From the NCBI RefSeq assembly GCF_007747215.1, contig NZ_CP036273.1, positions 7,548,322 to 7,612,321 on the forward strand: DNA of 64,000 nt, in the 5' to 3' direction. Below, piece after piece: positions 10,691-19,401 of the stretch. Every line of letters starts with the position of its first letter. The stretch's first letter is position 1. The notes beneath the pieces are model-generated. The model worked only from the letters and a program-made list of their open reading frames with translations, was not told the origin of the DNA and ran no database searches. A program made the translations under genes and the position numbers. The DNA is from Urbifossiella limnaea (GTDB taxonomy: Bacteria; Planctomycetota; Planctomycetia; Gemmatales; Gemmataceae).

Positions 10691-11629
10691 ATGGGCAGTA
10701 GGTTTCCGACGCGACCACACCCGCCGGACGAGGCGGGCGTCCACCGGCGGCGACAGACCGTCTGGGTCGCCCTCGCGGCCGCGACCACGGCCGCGCTCCT
10801 GCTCGTCGAGATTCCGGTCCAGCGGCTCGGGCCGTGGCAGGACCATATCCTCGACTTCGGGCATGTCCCCCTGTTCGCCGTCCTCGTTCTGGTCCTGCGG
10901 GCGGCGGGGGGCTGGTCGCTCCGGGGGGCGTTCGCCCTGGCTGTCGCCGCCGCCGGGGCGGCTGAGGTCGTTCAGCCTTGGGTCGAGCGGTCCGGGGTTT
11001 GGGCCGACTTTCTGCGGAGTACGGCCGGGGCGGCGGCCGCCGCCGCCGGGGTGCGGGCGTGGGACGCCCGTCGCGGGCGGGACGGCCGGCTCGGGTACGC
11101 GGTCCTCGCCCTCGGCCTGCTCGTATGGCCCGTCGCCGAGGTCGCCCCGTACCTGGCGGACACCGTGGACGGCCGGTCCGCGTTCCCGACCCTGGCGGAC
11201 TTCCGAACGGAGCGGGAGGTCCGCCGCTGGGTGTGCGACCAGGCGGCTGTCACGCAGGACGGCGGGGCGGGGCGGGTCGTCCTGCTCCCGGGGCCTGAGC
11301 CCTACTCCTCGGCCGCGCTGCGGCCGGTCGTCCCCGACTTCCGCGGGCACCGGTGGCTGTGCTGGGCGTTCCGGGTCCGCGACCGGCCGCTCACGCTGGT
11401 GGTCTCGGTGCGGTCGGGGGCGGGCCGCGGGGTCGGGACGACGCACGTGCAGGTCGAGCGCCCGCTTCGGGCCGGCGACCACGTCCTCCGCCTCGACCTG
11501 GGCGACCTCGCCCCGCAGGCCCGCCCCGCCCCGCTCGACCTGGCCGACGTCCGATACGTGCAGGTGTTCGTGGTCCGCACGCCGGAGCCCGTGACGCTTC
11601 ACGTGTCGCGGGTCTGGCTGGAGCCGTGA
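10691..11629 (+). CDS. VanZ-like membrane protein with C-terminal soluble domain (copy 1)
   Basis: 312 residues from ATG 10691. Hydrophobic stretches lie at about 24-44, 55-74, 79-97, 108-125 and 135-157. The pattern DHILDFGHVPLF, then EVVQPWVERSGVWADFLRST, matches the VanZ-like fold (D-x-x-x-H/F-x-x-x, then Q/P and R-S-x-x-x-D-x-x-x-N/S-x-x-G). Residues about 165-312 form a polar, probably extracytoplasmic beta-rich domain without a recognised catalytic motif. VanZ-like proteins are linked to glycopeptide resistance in Firmicutes but are mostly of unknown function elsewhere. A near-identical copy without a start codon lies at 21455-22384. Confidence 0.75.
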   Translation: MGSRFPTRPHPPDEAGVHRRRQTVWVALAAATTAALLLVEIPVQRLGPWQDHILDFGHVPLFAVLVLVLRAAGGWSLRGAFALAVAAAGAAEVVQPWVERSGVWADFLRSTAGAAAAAAGVRAWDARRGRDGRLGYAVLALGLLVWPVAEVAPYLADTVDGRSAFPTLADFRTEREVRRWVCDQAAVTQDGGAGRVVLLPGPEPYSSAALRPVVPDFRGHRWLCWAFRVRDRPLTLVVSVRSGAGRGVGTTHVQVERPLRAGDHVLRLDLGDLAPQARPAPLDLADVRYVQVFVVRTPEPVTLHVSRVWLEP

Positions 11630-11725
11630 CCGAACCGGCCGGCGCGGCTCGCCGGGCGTGCGGGAACCCGGGTCGGGATGCCAGTCCTTCGTCGTCGGAG
11701 CCCCCGGTCCGGCCGCCCGGTCCGG

Positions 11726-12064
11726 CTACGGCTTGGCGGCGCGGCGGGAGACCGCTCGTCCGAGGATGGCCGGGCCCGGGGCGACCGGAGGATCCAGGTA
11801 GTATTCGTGGATCACAATGGTGGAGTTGGGGAGGGGACCCAAGACCCGCACCCGCAGTGTCGGCGGCGGGGGCGAGGGGTCGGTGGTGTCGAAGGCCCCG
11901 GTCAGGCAGTCCGTGCACACCAGTTCCGGTCCGGTCGCGGGGTCGCGGTGGTAGAACGTCGAGACACCCCGGCAACCGGGACACACCTGCCCCGGCGAGA
12001 AAGGGTCGGGGTCCAGCGGGCCGCCGAGGTTGACCAGGGCGGATCTGGGTGGATAGATTGACAC
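11726..12064 (-). CDS. Small zinc-ribbon protein (copy 1)
   Basis: 112 residues from GTG 12064, chosen because the paralogue at 22866 starts at the equivalent codon and both have a GGAGG-like site upstream. Two CxxC knuckles (CPGC, about residue 27; CTDC, about residue 49) flank the shared segment RGVSTFYHRDPATGPELV and are followed by a proline-rich stretch and a beta-rich tail ending near EYYLDPP. The pattern indicates a structural zinc site. No enzyme motif is visible. The gene points away from the XRE gene, so the two probably share the palindrome-containing control region. Function unknown. Confidence 0.65.
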   Translation of the reverse strand: MSIYPPRSALVNLGGPLDPDPFSPGQVCPGCRGVSTFYHRDPATGPELVCTDCLTGAFDTTDPSPPPPTLRVRVLGPLPNSTIVIHEYYLDPPVAPGPAILGRAVSRRAAKP

Positions 12065-12178
12065 GCAATCGCCCTCCCCAAAGGGGGGTGAGGAGGTCGG
12101 GGGGCGGGTCAACTTTTCCAGGGCGGACCCGCCTCCCGACGGTTTTAGCGACCGGACCTTCCGATCGACCGGAACTCA

Positions 12179-12198
12179 ACATACAAAATTTTGTATGT
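12179..12198. promoter_or_regulatory. 20-bp perfect palindrome, likely operator
   Basis: ACATACAAAATTTTGTATGT is a perfect dyad with an AT-rich centre inside very GC-rich DNA. It lies between the divergent zinc-ribbon and XRE genes, 45 bp before the chosen XRE start. Position and symmetry fit an operator bound by a dimeric regulator, most simply the adjacent XRE protein acting on its own promoter. Confidence 0.6.
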
Positions 12199-12242
12199 CT
12201 ACGCAATGAAAGTTGCGGCGTGTTCGGCCGTCGGGCAACGCA

Positions 12243-12497
12243 GTGGTGATCGTGGCCAAGCGGAAGATCCGACTCTGGTCGGGGGCACGACTTCGCACGT
12301 TGCGAGAGGGGGCCGGCTACACCCAGGCGGAGTTGGCCGCCGCGGTGGGGATTTACCCACACGAGGTGAGTAACTACGAGCGGGGTAAAACTGAGCCCTC
12401 GTTTTCCGTCCTCGTTCGAATCGCCGAGGCGCTGAGAGTGTCGCTGTCCGATTTCGCCCCTACGGGCGACGGGCGGATCGATGAGGGCGGCGAGTGA
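12243..12497 (+). CDS. XRE-family helix-turn-helix regulator (copy 1)
   Basis: 84 residues if started at GTG 12243; GTG 12246 and 12252 are alternatives, and no strong ribosome binding site decides between them. Residues about 15-70 form a Cro/C1-type HTH: LRTLREGAGYTQAELAAAVG is helices 1-2 and the first turn, and YPHEVSNYERGKTEPS is the recognition helix region, followed by LVRIAEALRVSLSDF. Such proteins bind palindromic operators as dimers; the perfect palindrome at 12179-12198 is the obvious candidate site. The stop is followed by an AT-rich tail shared with copy 2. Confidence 0.8.
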   Translation: MVIVAKRKIRLWSGARLRTLREGAGYTQAELAAAVGIYPHEVSNYERGKTEPSFSVLVRIAEALRVSLSDFAPTGDGRIDEGGE

Positions 12498-12503
12498 AAA
12501 ACC

Positions 12504-12560
12504 ACAAAAATCACTAGACAATTTTATAAGCAATTCGTCAATTCGATTATTCTGTCTATC
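12504..12560. repeat. AT-rich tail of module 1, shared with 23950-24003
   Basis: An AT-rich stretch directly after the XRE gene. The core ACTAGACAATTTTATAA (12513-12529) is repeated exactly at 23959-23975, and weaker similarity (ATT-GTCA, ATT-TCT-TC-ATC) continues for another 30 bases in both. It stands out against the roughly 70% GC surroundings and marks the right border of both copies of the module. It could be an element end, a terminator region or an integration site. Confidence 0.55.
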
Positions 12561-12756
12561 TTAGCATCGCCGCGGCCCCGATGTGTGAGTGGAAGGACTT
12601 GAGGGTGGCCGTCCAGACAGGTTGACGCTAACGCTCGGGTGGGCGGAATGCCCGCTACTGTTCCGTTGAGGCTGTCTTACCCCAGGATCGAGGCGATCCG
12701 GCCGGGTAGTGCTCGGGAGCCGTTGTAGAGAGGGACTCGCCGACGCACCATCGACC

Positions 12757-13216
12757 TCAGGCACTTTCGAGGGCCGGGAACGACCGCCCGCCAGCGGGTC
12801 GGGTCCCGCTCCCCCGGGCCCGGAGCGGCACGGTGACGTGCCCGAACCGGACGCCCGGGAACTCCACCACCAGCCCGGCCAGCACGCTCCGGTACGCGGC
12901 GAAGAGGCCGGCCACGTCGGTGTCCGCCCCGACGTCAACGTAGCACAGCTTGAACAGGGCCACGTCGGCCCAGTTGCCGACTCCCTGGCGGACCAGCCGC
13001 GCGAAGTGCTCGAACTTGGACCGCGGGTCGCCGTTCGTCCCGACCTCGGGCGTGGGCGAGACCAGCCGGCGGGAGCGACCCGGCCCCGGTGATCTCGACC
13101 ACTGGCGGCGCCGGGGTGACGCGCGCCACCCCCGCCAGGATGTTCGCGCCAACCGACCGGTGGCCGAAGAAGACCTGGCGGGGTGGGGCGGGAAGGTGCG
13201 CCGAACCCGCAGTCAC
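12757..13216 (-). pseudogene. Frameshifted, truncated SGNH/GDSL-like protein gene
   Basis: The GTG start at 13216 overlaps the stop of the acetyltransferase gene (GTGA), so the two were translated together. Frame one reads QVFFGHRSVGANILAGV and breaks near 13040-13060. After a one-base shift the protein continues GTNGDPRSKFEHFARLV, ADVALFKLCYVDVGADTD and VEFPGVRFGHVTVPL. These segments look like a conserved protein often found beside exopolysaccharide genes, possibly SGNH-hydrolase-like. The shifted frame ends at 12757 after about 150 residues in total, short for this kind of protein, so the gene appears both frameshifted and C-terminally truncated. A sequencing error could explain the shift but not the early end. 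Confidence 0.6.
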
Positions 13217-13914
13217 GGCGCGCCCCCGCCGGTGTTGACCAGGGTGGGGTCGAGGGCGGGCGCCGGCGCGGCGCCCAGGGAAGTGGGGGCCGGGTAAGCC
13301 CCGGCAGCCAGGGCCGCCAGTCGGGCCGGATCCCCCTCCATGCCGTCGTAGCAGATAAACTCGAAACTGCCGTCGTAGGAGATGACCCGGGCCGGGTTAC
13401 CGGCGACCACCGCCCGCGGGGGGACGGGCCGGGTGACGACTGCCCCCGCACAGACGGCCGCGTCGTCGCCGACGGTAATCTTCCCGACCACGATCGCGTG
13501 CGGGCCGATGTACACGCGGTCCCCGATCGTCGGGGCGCCGCGCTTGTCGCCCGTGCCGGCCTGTCCGATCGTCACGCCCTGGGAAACGGAGCAGTTCCGC
13601 CCCAGCCGCCCCCGTGAGGGGAAGAAGATGCCGCCGAAGTGCCCGATGTACATCCCCTCACCGATGTCGGCCGAGGCCGGGATGCAGATACCGGTCACAA
13701 TCTCCGTCAACTTGTTGAGCGGGCTGAGGAACACCTGCGCGAGCAGGCGCAACGGCCGGAACCGCAGCCGCTGGACCGCCCACCGGTTCACCCGATACAC
13801 GGTCGAGGCCCAGAACCCCTGGGTGAAAAACAGGGTCAGCACCCACGACCCGCCGGTCGCCCGGTAGCGGCGGTAGTCGCGGTAGATTTGCCCGAACAGA
13901 CCCACGGGAAGCAC
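13213..13914 (-). CDS. Hexapeptide-repeat acetyltransferase, serine acetyltransferase-like
   Basis: 233 residues. An N-terminal helical part (about 1-75) is followed by a left-handed beta-helix (about 78-190) with hexapeptide turns: PASADIGEGMYIGHFGGIFF, then GRNCSVSQGVTIGQAG, GDRVYIGPHAIVVGKITVGD and AVVTRPVPPRAVVAGNPARV. The motif set, including the catalytic-type histidine in IGHFGG, is that of CysE-like enzymes. Similar proteins in polysaccharide loci acetylate sugars, so the substrate may not be serine. It is divergent from the asparagine synthase operon and translationally coupled to the broken SGNH-like gene. Confidence 0.8.
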   Translation of the reverse strand: MLPVGLFGQIYRDYRRYRATGGSWVLTLFFTQGFWASTVYRVNRWAVQRLRFRPLRLLAQVFLSPLNKLTEIVTGICIPASADIGEGMYIGHFGGIFFPSRGRLGRNCSVSQGVTIGQAGTGDKRGAPTIGDRVYIGPHAIVVGKITVGDDAAVCAGAVVTRPVPPRAVVAGNPARVISYDGSFEFICYDGMEGDPARLAALAAGAYPAPTSLGAAPAPALDPTLVNTGGGAP

Positions 13915-14286
13915 CTTCGGCCGACCCGACCCTGTCGCACCGAGTGCGAGTGGGGGAGTTGGAAAAACAGTCTCTGTGTTCGCGGGCCCCTTCGCGTACC
14001 CGCCCCATCAGTCGTCGGAATAAGTGATTATTCGCCCTGCGGGGATGAGTGCAATGGGGAAAAAGTTGAAAACGTGCGGTATCACTGCGGACCGCGGGGT
14101 ATTGGTCTCGGACGGGCAACTTGGTCGGACATTCTGAGAACCCAATCCCCCCGTAACGCATCAAACACCCCAAGCCGCCCGAGACCACAATTGGCTCTCC
14201 TCCGCCATGGCGTGGCCCGGAGGGAGGCCGCAGTTCGCCCGCGAGCGGCCCTGGGCGGTGGGCTCACCCGAACTCGCCCGAGCCTT
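13915..14286. other. Divergent promoter region of the biosynthetic locus
   Basis: About 370 bp between the acetyltransferase (minus) and the asparagine synthase (plus). It is somewhat AT-richer than its surroundings around 14020-14110, as expected for promoters. I can see no gene and cannot fix a specific -35/-10 pair. Confidence 0.35.
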
Positions 14287-16239
14287 ATGTGCGGCATCGC
14301 AGGCTTTCACGGGACACCGGACTGGGACGCGGACCACCGAGCCGTCCTTGCGGGGATGGTCGCGGCGGTCCGCCACCGCGGGCCGGACGAGCAGGGCTGC
14401 TTTCTGGCCCCCGGGGTCGGGCTCGGGCACGCCCGGCTGAGCATCCTCGACCTGGCCGGCGGCCGGCAGCCGATGGCCGACGAGGCCGGCGATCACTGTG
14501 TCACGTTTAACGGCGAAATCTTCAACTACCTCGAACTCCAGCGGGACCTGCGGGCCCGCGGCCGGCGGGTCCGCACGGGGTCGGACACCGAGGTCATCCT
14601 CCACGCTTACGCCGAGTATGGCGTCCGGTGCGTCGAGGAGTTCAACGGCGACTTCGCGTTCGCCCTCTGGGACAAGGCCCGCGACCGACTCTTCATCGCC
14701 CGCGACCGGATGGGCGTCCGCCCGGTGTACTACACCCGGGTCGGCGGCGTGCTGGTGTTCGCGTCCGAGGTCAAGGCGCTGCTCCGCGTCCCCGGGGTGC
14801 GGGCCGAGCTCGACCCGGTCGCCCTCGACCAGTGCTTCACCTTCTGGTTCCCGCTCGCCCCGCGGACCCCGTACCAGGGGATCAGCGAGCTGCCGCCGGG
14901 CCACTACCTCGTCTCCGAGGGCGGGCAGGTCACCGTCCGCCCGTACTGGCAGCTGCGGTTCCCGGACGCCGCCGAGCACCGGGCCGGCCCGCGGGCCGAC
15001 GGCCGGGCGGTCGCCGAGGAGCTCCACGACCTGCTGGTCGACGCCACCCGCATCCGCCTCCGGGCCGACGTGCCGGTCGGGGCGTACCTCAGCGGCGGGT
15101 TCGACTCGTCGGCCGTCGCGGCGCTGGTCAAGACGTTCACCGACCGCCGGCTCTGCACCTTCTCCGTCGGGTTCGAGAGCCCCGAGTTCGACGAGACGGC
15201 GCAACAACAGGAGGTCGTCCGCTCGCTAGGCACCGAGCACGCCTCGGTCGTGTGCACGGCGGCGTCCATCGGGGCGGCGTTCCCGGACGTGATCCGGCAC
15301 GCCGAGCGGCCGGTCCTGCGGACTGCCCCGGCCCCCCTGTTCCGGCTGTCCCGGCTGGTCCGGGACTCCGGGTTCAAGGTGGTGCTGACGGGCGAGGGGG
15401 CCGACGAGGTGTTCGGCGGGTACGACATCTTCAAGGAGGCGAAGGTGCGGCGGTTCTGGGCCCGGTGCCCGAACTCGACCAGTCGGCCCCGCCTGCTCCG
15501 CCGCCTCTACCCGTACCTGCCCGGCATTCAGGGGCAGTCGCAGGCGTACCTGGAGGCGTTCTTCCGGACCGGGCTGACCAACCCCCACGACCCGTTCTTC
15601 TCGCACCGCCCGCGGTGGCAGAGCACGGCCGCGACGAAGGCGTTCTTCTCCGCCGACCTGGCGGCTTCGCTCAAGGGGTACGACGCGGTCGAGGACCTCC
15701 GCGGGCAGTTGCCCGCCGACTTCGGCCGGTGGCACCCGCTCTGCCGGGCGCAGTACCTGGAGGCCTGCCACCTGCTGCCCGGGTACATCCTGTCGTCCCA
15801 GGGGGACCGGGTCGGGATGGCGCACGCGGTCGAGGGGCGGTTCCCGTTCCTCGACCACCGGGTGGTGGAGTTCGCCGCCCGCATCCCGCCGCGGCTGCGG
15901 CTGAAAGGAATGACCGAGAAGCACATCCTCCGGGAGAGCGTCGGCCGGTACCTGCCGCCGGCGATCGCCCGGCGGCCCAAGCAGCCGTACCGCGCCCCGG
16001 ATAGCCAGTCGTTCTTCGGCCCGGCTGCACCGGAGTACGTGGCCGAGTTGCTCGGCCCGGCGGCCGTCGCCCGGGGCGGCTACTTCGACCCGGCGGCCGT
16101 CGCCAAGCTGGTCAAGAAGTGCCGGGCCGGGGCGGCCGTGTCCCTGCGGGACAACATGGCCCTGGTCGGGATTCTGTCGGTCCAGCTGTTGGACCACCTG
16201 TTCGTCCGCGGCGCGGCGGGCCTCGCCCCCGCCGCCTGA
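14287..16239 (+). CDS. Asparagine synthase (glutamine-hydrolysing)-type amidotransferase
   Basis: 650 residues from ATG 14287. This start exposes the catalytic cysteine as residue 2 (MCGIAGFHG), as class II glutaminases need. The N-terminal glutaminase domain (about 1-215) shows RHRGPDEQG, ARLSILD and FNGEIFNY. The synthetase domain carries the PP-loop YLSGGFDSSAVAAL (about 265-278) and TGEGADEVFGGYD. Length and motifs are those of AsnB-like enzymes. In exopolysaccharide or exosortase-type and natural-product loci such proteins amidate a pathway intermediate and not aspartate. It is the first gene of a tight plus-strand operon with an acyl carrier protein 23 bp downstream, which favours a pathway-specific substrate. 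Confidence 0.88.
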   Translation: MCGIAGFHGTPDWDADHRAVLAGMVAAVRHRGPDEQGCFLAPGVGLGHARLSILDLAGGRQPMADEAGDHCVTFNGEIFNYLELQRDLRARGRRVRTGSDTEVILHAYAEYGVRCVEEFNGDFAFALWDKARDRLFIARDRMGVRPVYYTRVGGVLVFASEVKALLRVPGVRAELDPVALDQCFTFWFPLAPRTPYQGISELPPGHYLVSEGGQVTVRPYWQLRFPDAAEHRAGPRADGRAVAEELHDLLVDATRIRLRADVPVGAYLSGGFDSSAVAALVKTFTDRRLCTFSVGFESPEFDETAQQQEVVRSLGTEHASVVCTAASIGAAFPDVIRHAERPVLRTAPAPLFRLSRLVRDSGFKVVLTGEGADEVFGGYDIFKEAKVRRFWARCPNSTSRPRLLRRLYPYLPGIQGQSQAYLEAFFRTGLTNPHDPFFSHRPRWQSTAATKAFFSADLAASLKGYDAVEDLRGQLPADFGRWHPLCRAQYLEACHLLPGYILSSQGDRVGMAHAVEGRFPFLDHRVVEFAARIPPRLRLKGMTEKHILRESVGRYLPPAIARRPKQPYRAPDSQSFFGPAAPEYVAELLGPAAVARGGYFDPAAVAKLVKKCRAGAAVSLRDNMALVGILSVQLLDHLFVRGAAGLAPAA

Positions 16240-16261
16240 CCCTCACCGGAAAGGTTCTCCC

Positions 16262-16555
16262 GTGCTGACGCAAGAGAAAACGACGACCATCGAGCAGCGG
16301 GTCCGGGCGTTCGTCGCGGACAACTACCAGTTCGGCGGGACGGCCGCGACCCTGGCCGACACCGAGTCGTTCCTGGGGGCGGGACTGATCGACTCGATGG
16401 GCGTGCTGGAACTCGTCACGTTCGTCGAAGACACGTTCGGCGTCCGGGTCGCCGACGACGAGGTCGTCCCGGCCAACCTCGACTCGATCGCCGGGGTGGC
16501 GGCGCTGGTCCGGCGGAAGCTCCCCGCCGACGAGGGGGCGCGCCGTGCGGGTTGA
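16262..16555 (+). CDS. Acyl carrier protein
   Basis: 97 residues from GTG 16262, with GGAAAGG just upstream. The helix II motif LIDSMGVLELVTFVEDTFG holds the serine (about residue 45) that takes phosphopantetheine, and the helix III region VVPANLDSIAGVAALV fits the fold. Acyl carrier proteins tether acyl or aminoacyl intermediates as thioesters. Its end overlaps the start of the ligase gene by 11 bp, which predicts that the ligase loads this carrier. Confidence 0.9.
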   Translation: MLTQEKTTTIEQRVRAFVADNYQFGGTAATLADTESFLGAGLIDSMGVLELVTFVEDTFGVRVADDEVVPANLDSIAGVAALVRRKLPADEGARRAG

Positions 16556-18104
16556 ACGGTTCCTCGCCGACAGCGCCGCCCGGCACCCGGACAAGACCGC
16601 CCTGGTGGTGGGCGACGCCCGGGTCAGCTTCGCCGAACTCGACGCGACCGCCAACCGGCTGGCGCACGCCCTCCGGGCGCGCGGGGCGGGCCGCGGCGAC
16701 CGCGTCGTGGTCTTCCTGGACAACTCGGTCGAGGCGGTGGCCGCCCTCTTCGCCGTCCTCAAGGCCGGCGGGGTGTTCTCGGTGGTCAACCCGACCACGA
16801 AGGCGGACAAGCTCGCCTACGTGCTGAACAACTGCCGGGCCGCGGCCGTGGTCACCAGCCAGCGGCTGCTCGCGGCCGCCGGGCCGGCCGTGGGGCAGGC
16901 GCCGTCAGTCCGCGCGACCGTGGTGGCCGGCGCGATCGGGGAGCCGGCCGTCCGCGGCGGAGTGGCGTGGGCGGACGCCCTCGCCGGCGCGCCGGCCGAC
17001 CCGCCGCCGGAGCCGGGCGTCGACATCGACCTGGCCATGATCATCTACACCTCGGGGTCCACCGGGTTCCCCAAGGGGGTCATGATGACCCACCAGAACA
17101 TCGACTTCGCCGCCACCTCGATCACCACGTACCTGGAGAACACCCCGGACGACATCATCCTGAGCGTCCTGCCGCTGGCGTTCGACTACGGCCTGTACCA
17201 GGTGCTGATGGCGGCGAAGCTCGGGATGACGGTGGTGCTGGAGCAGTCGTTCGCGTTCCCGGCGGTGGTTCTGCAGAAGCTCGAGGCCGAGCGGGCGACC
17301 GGGTTCCCGGTCGTCCCCACGATCGCGGCCCTGCTGCTGAAGATGCGCGACCTGACGCCGGGCCGGTTCCCACACCTGCGGTACCTCTCGAACACCGCCG
17401 CCGCGCTGCCGCCGGCCCACATCCGCAAGCTCCAGGAGCTGTTCCCGACGACCCGCGTCTTCTCGATGTACGGGCTCACCGAGTGCAAGCGCTGCACGTA
17501 CCTGCCGCCGGACCAACTCGCCACGCGGCCCGGGTCGGTGGGCAAGGCCATCCCCGGGACCGAGGCGTACGTCGTCGGCGACGGCGGGGAGCGGCTCGGC
17601 CCGGGGGCGGTGGGCGAGCTGGTGATCCGCGGCGGCCACGTGATGAAGGGCTACTGGGAGAACCCGGAAGCGACCGACCGGATGCTCCGCCCGGGGCCGT
17701 ACCCCTGGGAGAAGGTGCTCCACACCGGCGACCTGTTCAAGGCCGACGAGGAGGGGTTCCTGTACTTCGTCGGCCGCAAGGACGACATCATCAAGAGCCG
17801 CGGCGAGAAGGTCAGCCCGAAGGAGGTCGAGAACGTCCTCTACGCGCTGCCCGGGGTCCGCGAGGCGGCGGTGGTCGGCGTCCCCGACCCGGTGCTCGGG
17901 ATGGCCCTGAAGGCCGTCATCGCCCCGACGGACGACGCCGGCCTGACCGCCCGGGACGTGGTCGCCCACTGCGCCGCCCACCTGGAGGACTTCATGGTCC
18001 CCCGGCTGGTCGAGTTCCGTGCCGAACTGCCCAAGACCGACACCGGGAAGATCCGCCGCGGCGAGGTACAGGCCGAGGTTCTCAGGGACGACGGGTCGGC
18101 TTAG
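16545..18104 (+). CDS. AMP-forming acyl-CoA/acyl-ACP ligase
   Basis: 519 residues from GTG 16545. ANL-superfamily motifs appear in order: A3 IIYTSGSTGFPKGVMMTH (about 165-182), A5 YGLTECKRCTYLP (about 308-320), A7 HTGDLFKADEEGFLYFVGRK, and A10 PKTDTGKIRRGE near the C-terminus with the catalytic lysine. The enzyme activates a carboxylic acid as an acyl-adenylate and passes it to a thiol; the overlapping carrier-protein gene is the likely acceptor. It resembles ligases associated with exosortase/exopolysaccharide loci, but no exosortase is visible here. The acid activated cannot be told from sequence. Confidence 0.9.
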   Translation: MRVERFLADSAARHPDKTALVVGDARVSFAELDATANRLAHALRARGAGRGDRVVVFLDNSVEAVAALFAVLKAGGVFSVVNPTTKADKLAYVLNNCRAAAVVTSQRLLAAAGPAVGQAPSVRATVVAGAIGEPAVRGGVAWADALAGAPADPPPEPGVDIDLAMIIYTSGSTGFPKGVMMTHQNIDFAATSITTYLENTPDDIILSVLPLAFDYGLYQVLMAAKLGMTVVLEQSFAFPAVVLQKLEAERATGFPVVPTIAALLLKMRDLTPGRFPHLRYLSNTAAALPPAHIRKLQELFPTTRVFSMYGLTECKRCTYLPPDQLATRPGSVGKAIPGTEAYVVGDGGERLGPGAVGELVIRGGHVMKGYWENPEATDRMLRPGPYPWEKVLHTGDLFKADEEGFLYFVGRKDDIIKSRGEKVSPKEVENVLYALPGVREAAVVGVPDPVLGMALKAVIAPTDDAGLTARDVVAHCAAHLEDFMVPRLVEFRAELPKTDTGKIRRGEVQAEVLRDDGSA

Positions 18105-18228
18105 CCCGGTGCGGCCGCCGTCTTCTTGTGGTACGATCGACTGGTCAAGATCCTTGTGCTTCAAGATGGATGAGCCGCGTGTCACCGCGTTGTCGGAGCC
18201 GGGAGTTGGGATGATTCGGAGGCCGGTG

Positions 18229-19401
18229 ATGGCGACCCAAGACGCAGCCGGCAGGACGGCGACCGGGATCCGCGAGTTCCGTGACGAGGACGTGCCGGCC
18301 GTCGCCGCCTTGTGGCTCCGAGCGTACCACAAGGCCGAGGTCTCCCCGCCCGCCTTGCTTCAGGACTACTTTCGGGACGCGTTTTTACGCGACCCTCTGA
18401 ACCTGCCCGATCTGCCCTCATTGGTCTGCACGAACGGCGGGAAGGTGATTGGGTTCCTCGGCGTGCTGTCCCGCCGCGCGACCTTCCGCGGCCGGCCGAA
18501 GAGGTACGCCGTCCCGACCCAGTTGATGGTCGATCCGACGACCGAATGCGGGTTCGCCGCCATCGACCTGCTCAAGCGGTTCCTCGCTGGGCCCCAGGAC
18601 TTCTCCTACGCTGACGGCGCGCAGGACAATGCCGCCCGGCTCTGGCAGATACTCGGGGGGGACGTAGTTCCACTCCTCTGCCTCGACTGGATGCGGGTGT
18701 TTCGCCCCCTCCGGCATCGACTCACGGCGACTGGCAAGCGGGTCCGGTTCCGCTCACTTCTCCAGGTGGCCCAACCGCTTGGGTGGGTGGTTGACGCAGT
18801 GGCCGGCCGGTTGCCGTTCGGCCCGTACCGGGTACGGCAGCCGGCGGGGTCGGCGACGGAGGCCGACGCCACCACGGTGCTAGCTTGCTGGGACTCCCTG
18901 CCGAGGAAGTCGGCACTCCGCCCGGCGTACGACGCGGACTCGCTCTCTCGCTTGCTCGGGGCGGCTGCCGCGAGCACCGGGCTCGGCCGGTTCCGCACCG
19001 CCGTGGTCCGCGACCGGGATCGGCGGTCGGTCGGGTGGTTCGCGTACTACTTGAACCCCGGTGGGCTGAGCCGGGTGGTGCAAGTCGGTGCGGCCGGCCC
19101 GACTGCCGGGCTGGTGTTCGACCACCTAATGTTCGACGCCTGGGCGCAGGGGTCGGCGGCGTTGGAGGGGATGGCAGACCCGCGGCATCTCCGCGAGCTC
19201 GACGACCGACACGCTCGGTACAGGTGCTGCGGGCTGGGCGTCGCCGTCCACTCCCGCGACCCCGACCTGCTGTACGCTATCCATCGTGGGAACTCATCCC
19301 TGTCCCGGCTGGATGCGGAGTGGTGTCTACCGTTCGTCACCTTTACCCTGGCTAAACTGGACAGTTGCCAGCACGATGGCGATCGCACGGCGCACCCATG
19401 A
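18229..19401 (+). CDS. GNAT-family N-acyltransferase, two-domain
   Basis: 390 residues from ATG 18229, chosen for the GGAGG six bases upstream; ATG 18211 and 18166 are in-frame alternatives. Residues about 10-150 read as a GNAT fold (IREFRDEDVPAVAALWLRAY, then GKVIGFLGVLSRRATFRGRP and a PTQLMVDP strand). The C-terminal half looks like a second, degenerate GNAT-like domain (DRRSVGWFAYYLNPGG). It would move an acyl group from CoA or the carrier protein to an amine. Its stop overlaps the next start (ATGA), so it is co-translated with the NadE-like gene. Confidence 0.7.
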   Translation: MATQDAAGRTATGIREFRDEDVPAVAALWLRAYHKAEVSPPALLQDYFRDAFLRDPLNLPDLPSLVCTNGGKVIGFLGVLSRRATFRGRPKRYAVPTQLMVDPTTECGFAAIDLLKRFLAGPQDFSYADGAQDNAARLWQILGGDVVPLLCLDWMRVFRPLRHRLTATGKRVRFRSLLQVAQPLGWVVDAVAGRLPFGPYRVRQPAGSATEADATTVLACWDSLPRKSALRPAYDADSLSRLLGAAAASTGLGRFRTAVVRDRDRRSVGWFAYYLNPGGLSRVVQVGAAGPTAGLVFDHLMFDAWAQGSAALEGMADPRHLRELDDRHARYRCCGLGVAVHSRDPDLLYAIHRGNSSLSRLDAEWCLPFVTFTLAKLDSCQHDGDRTAHP

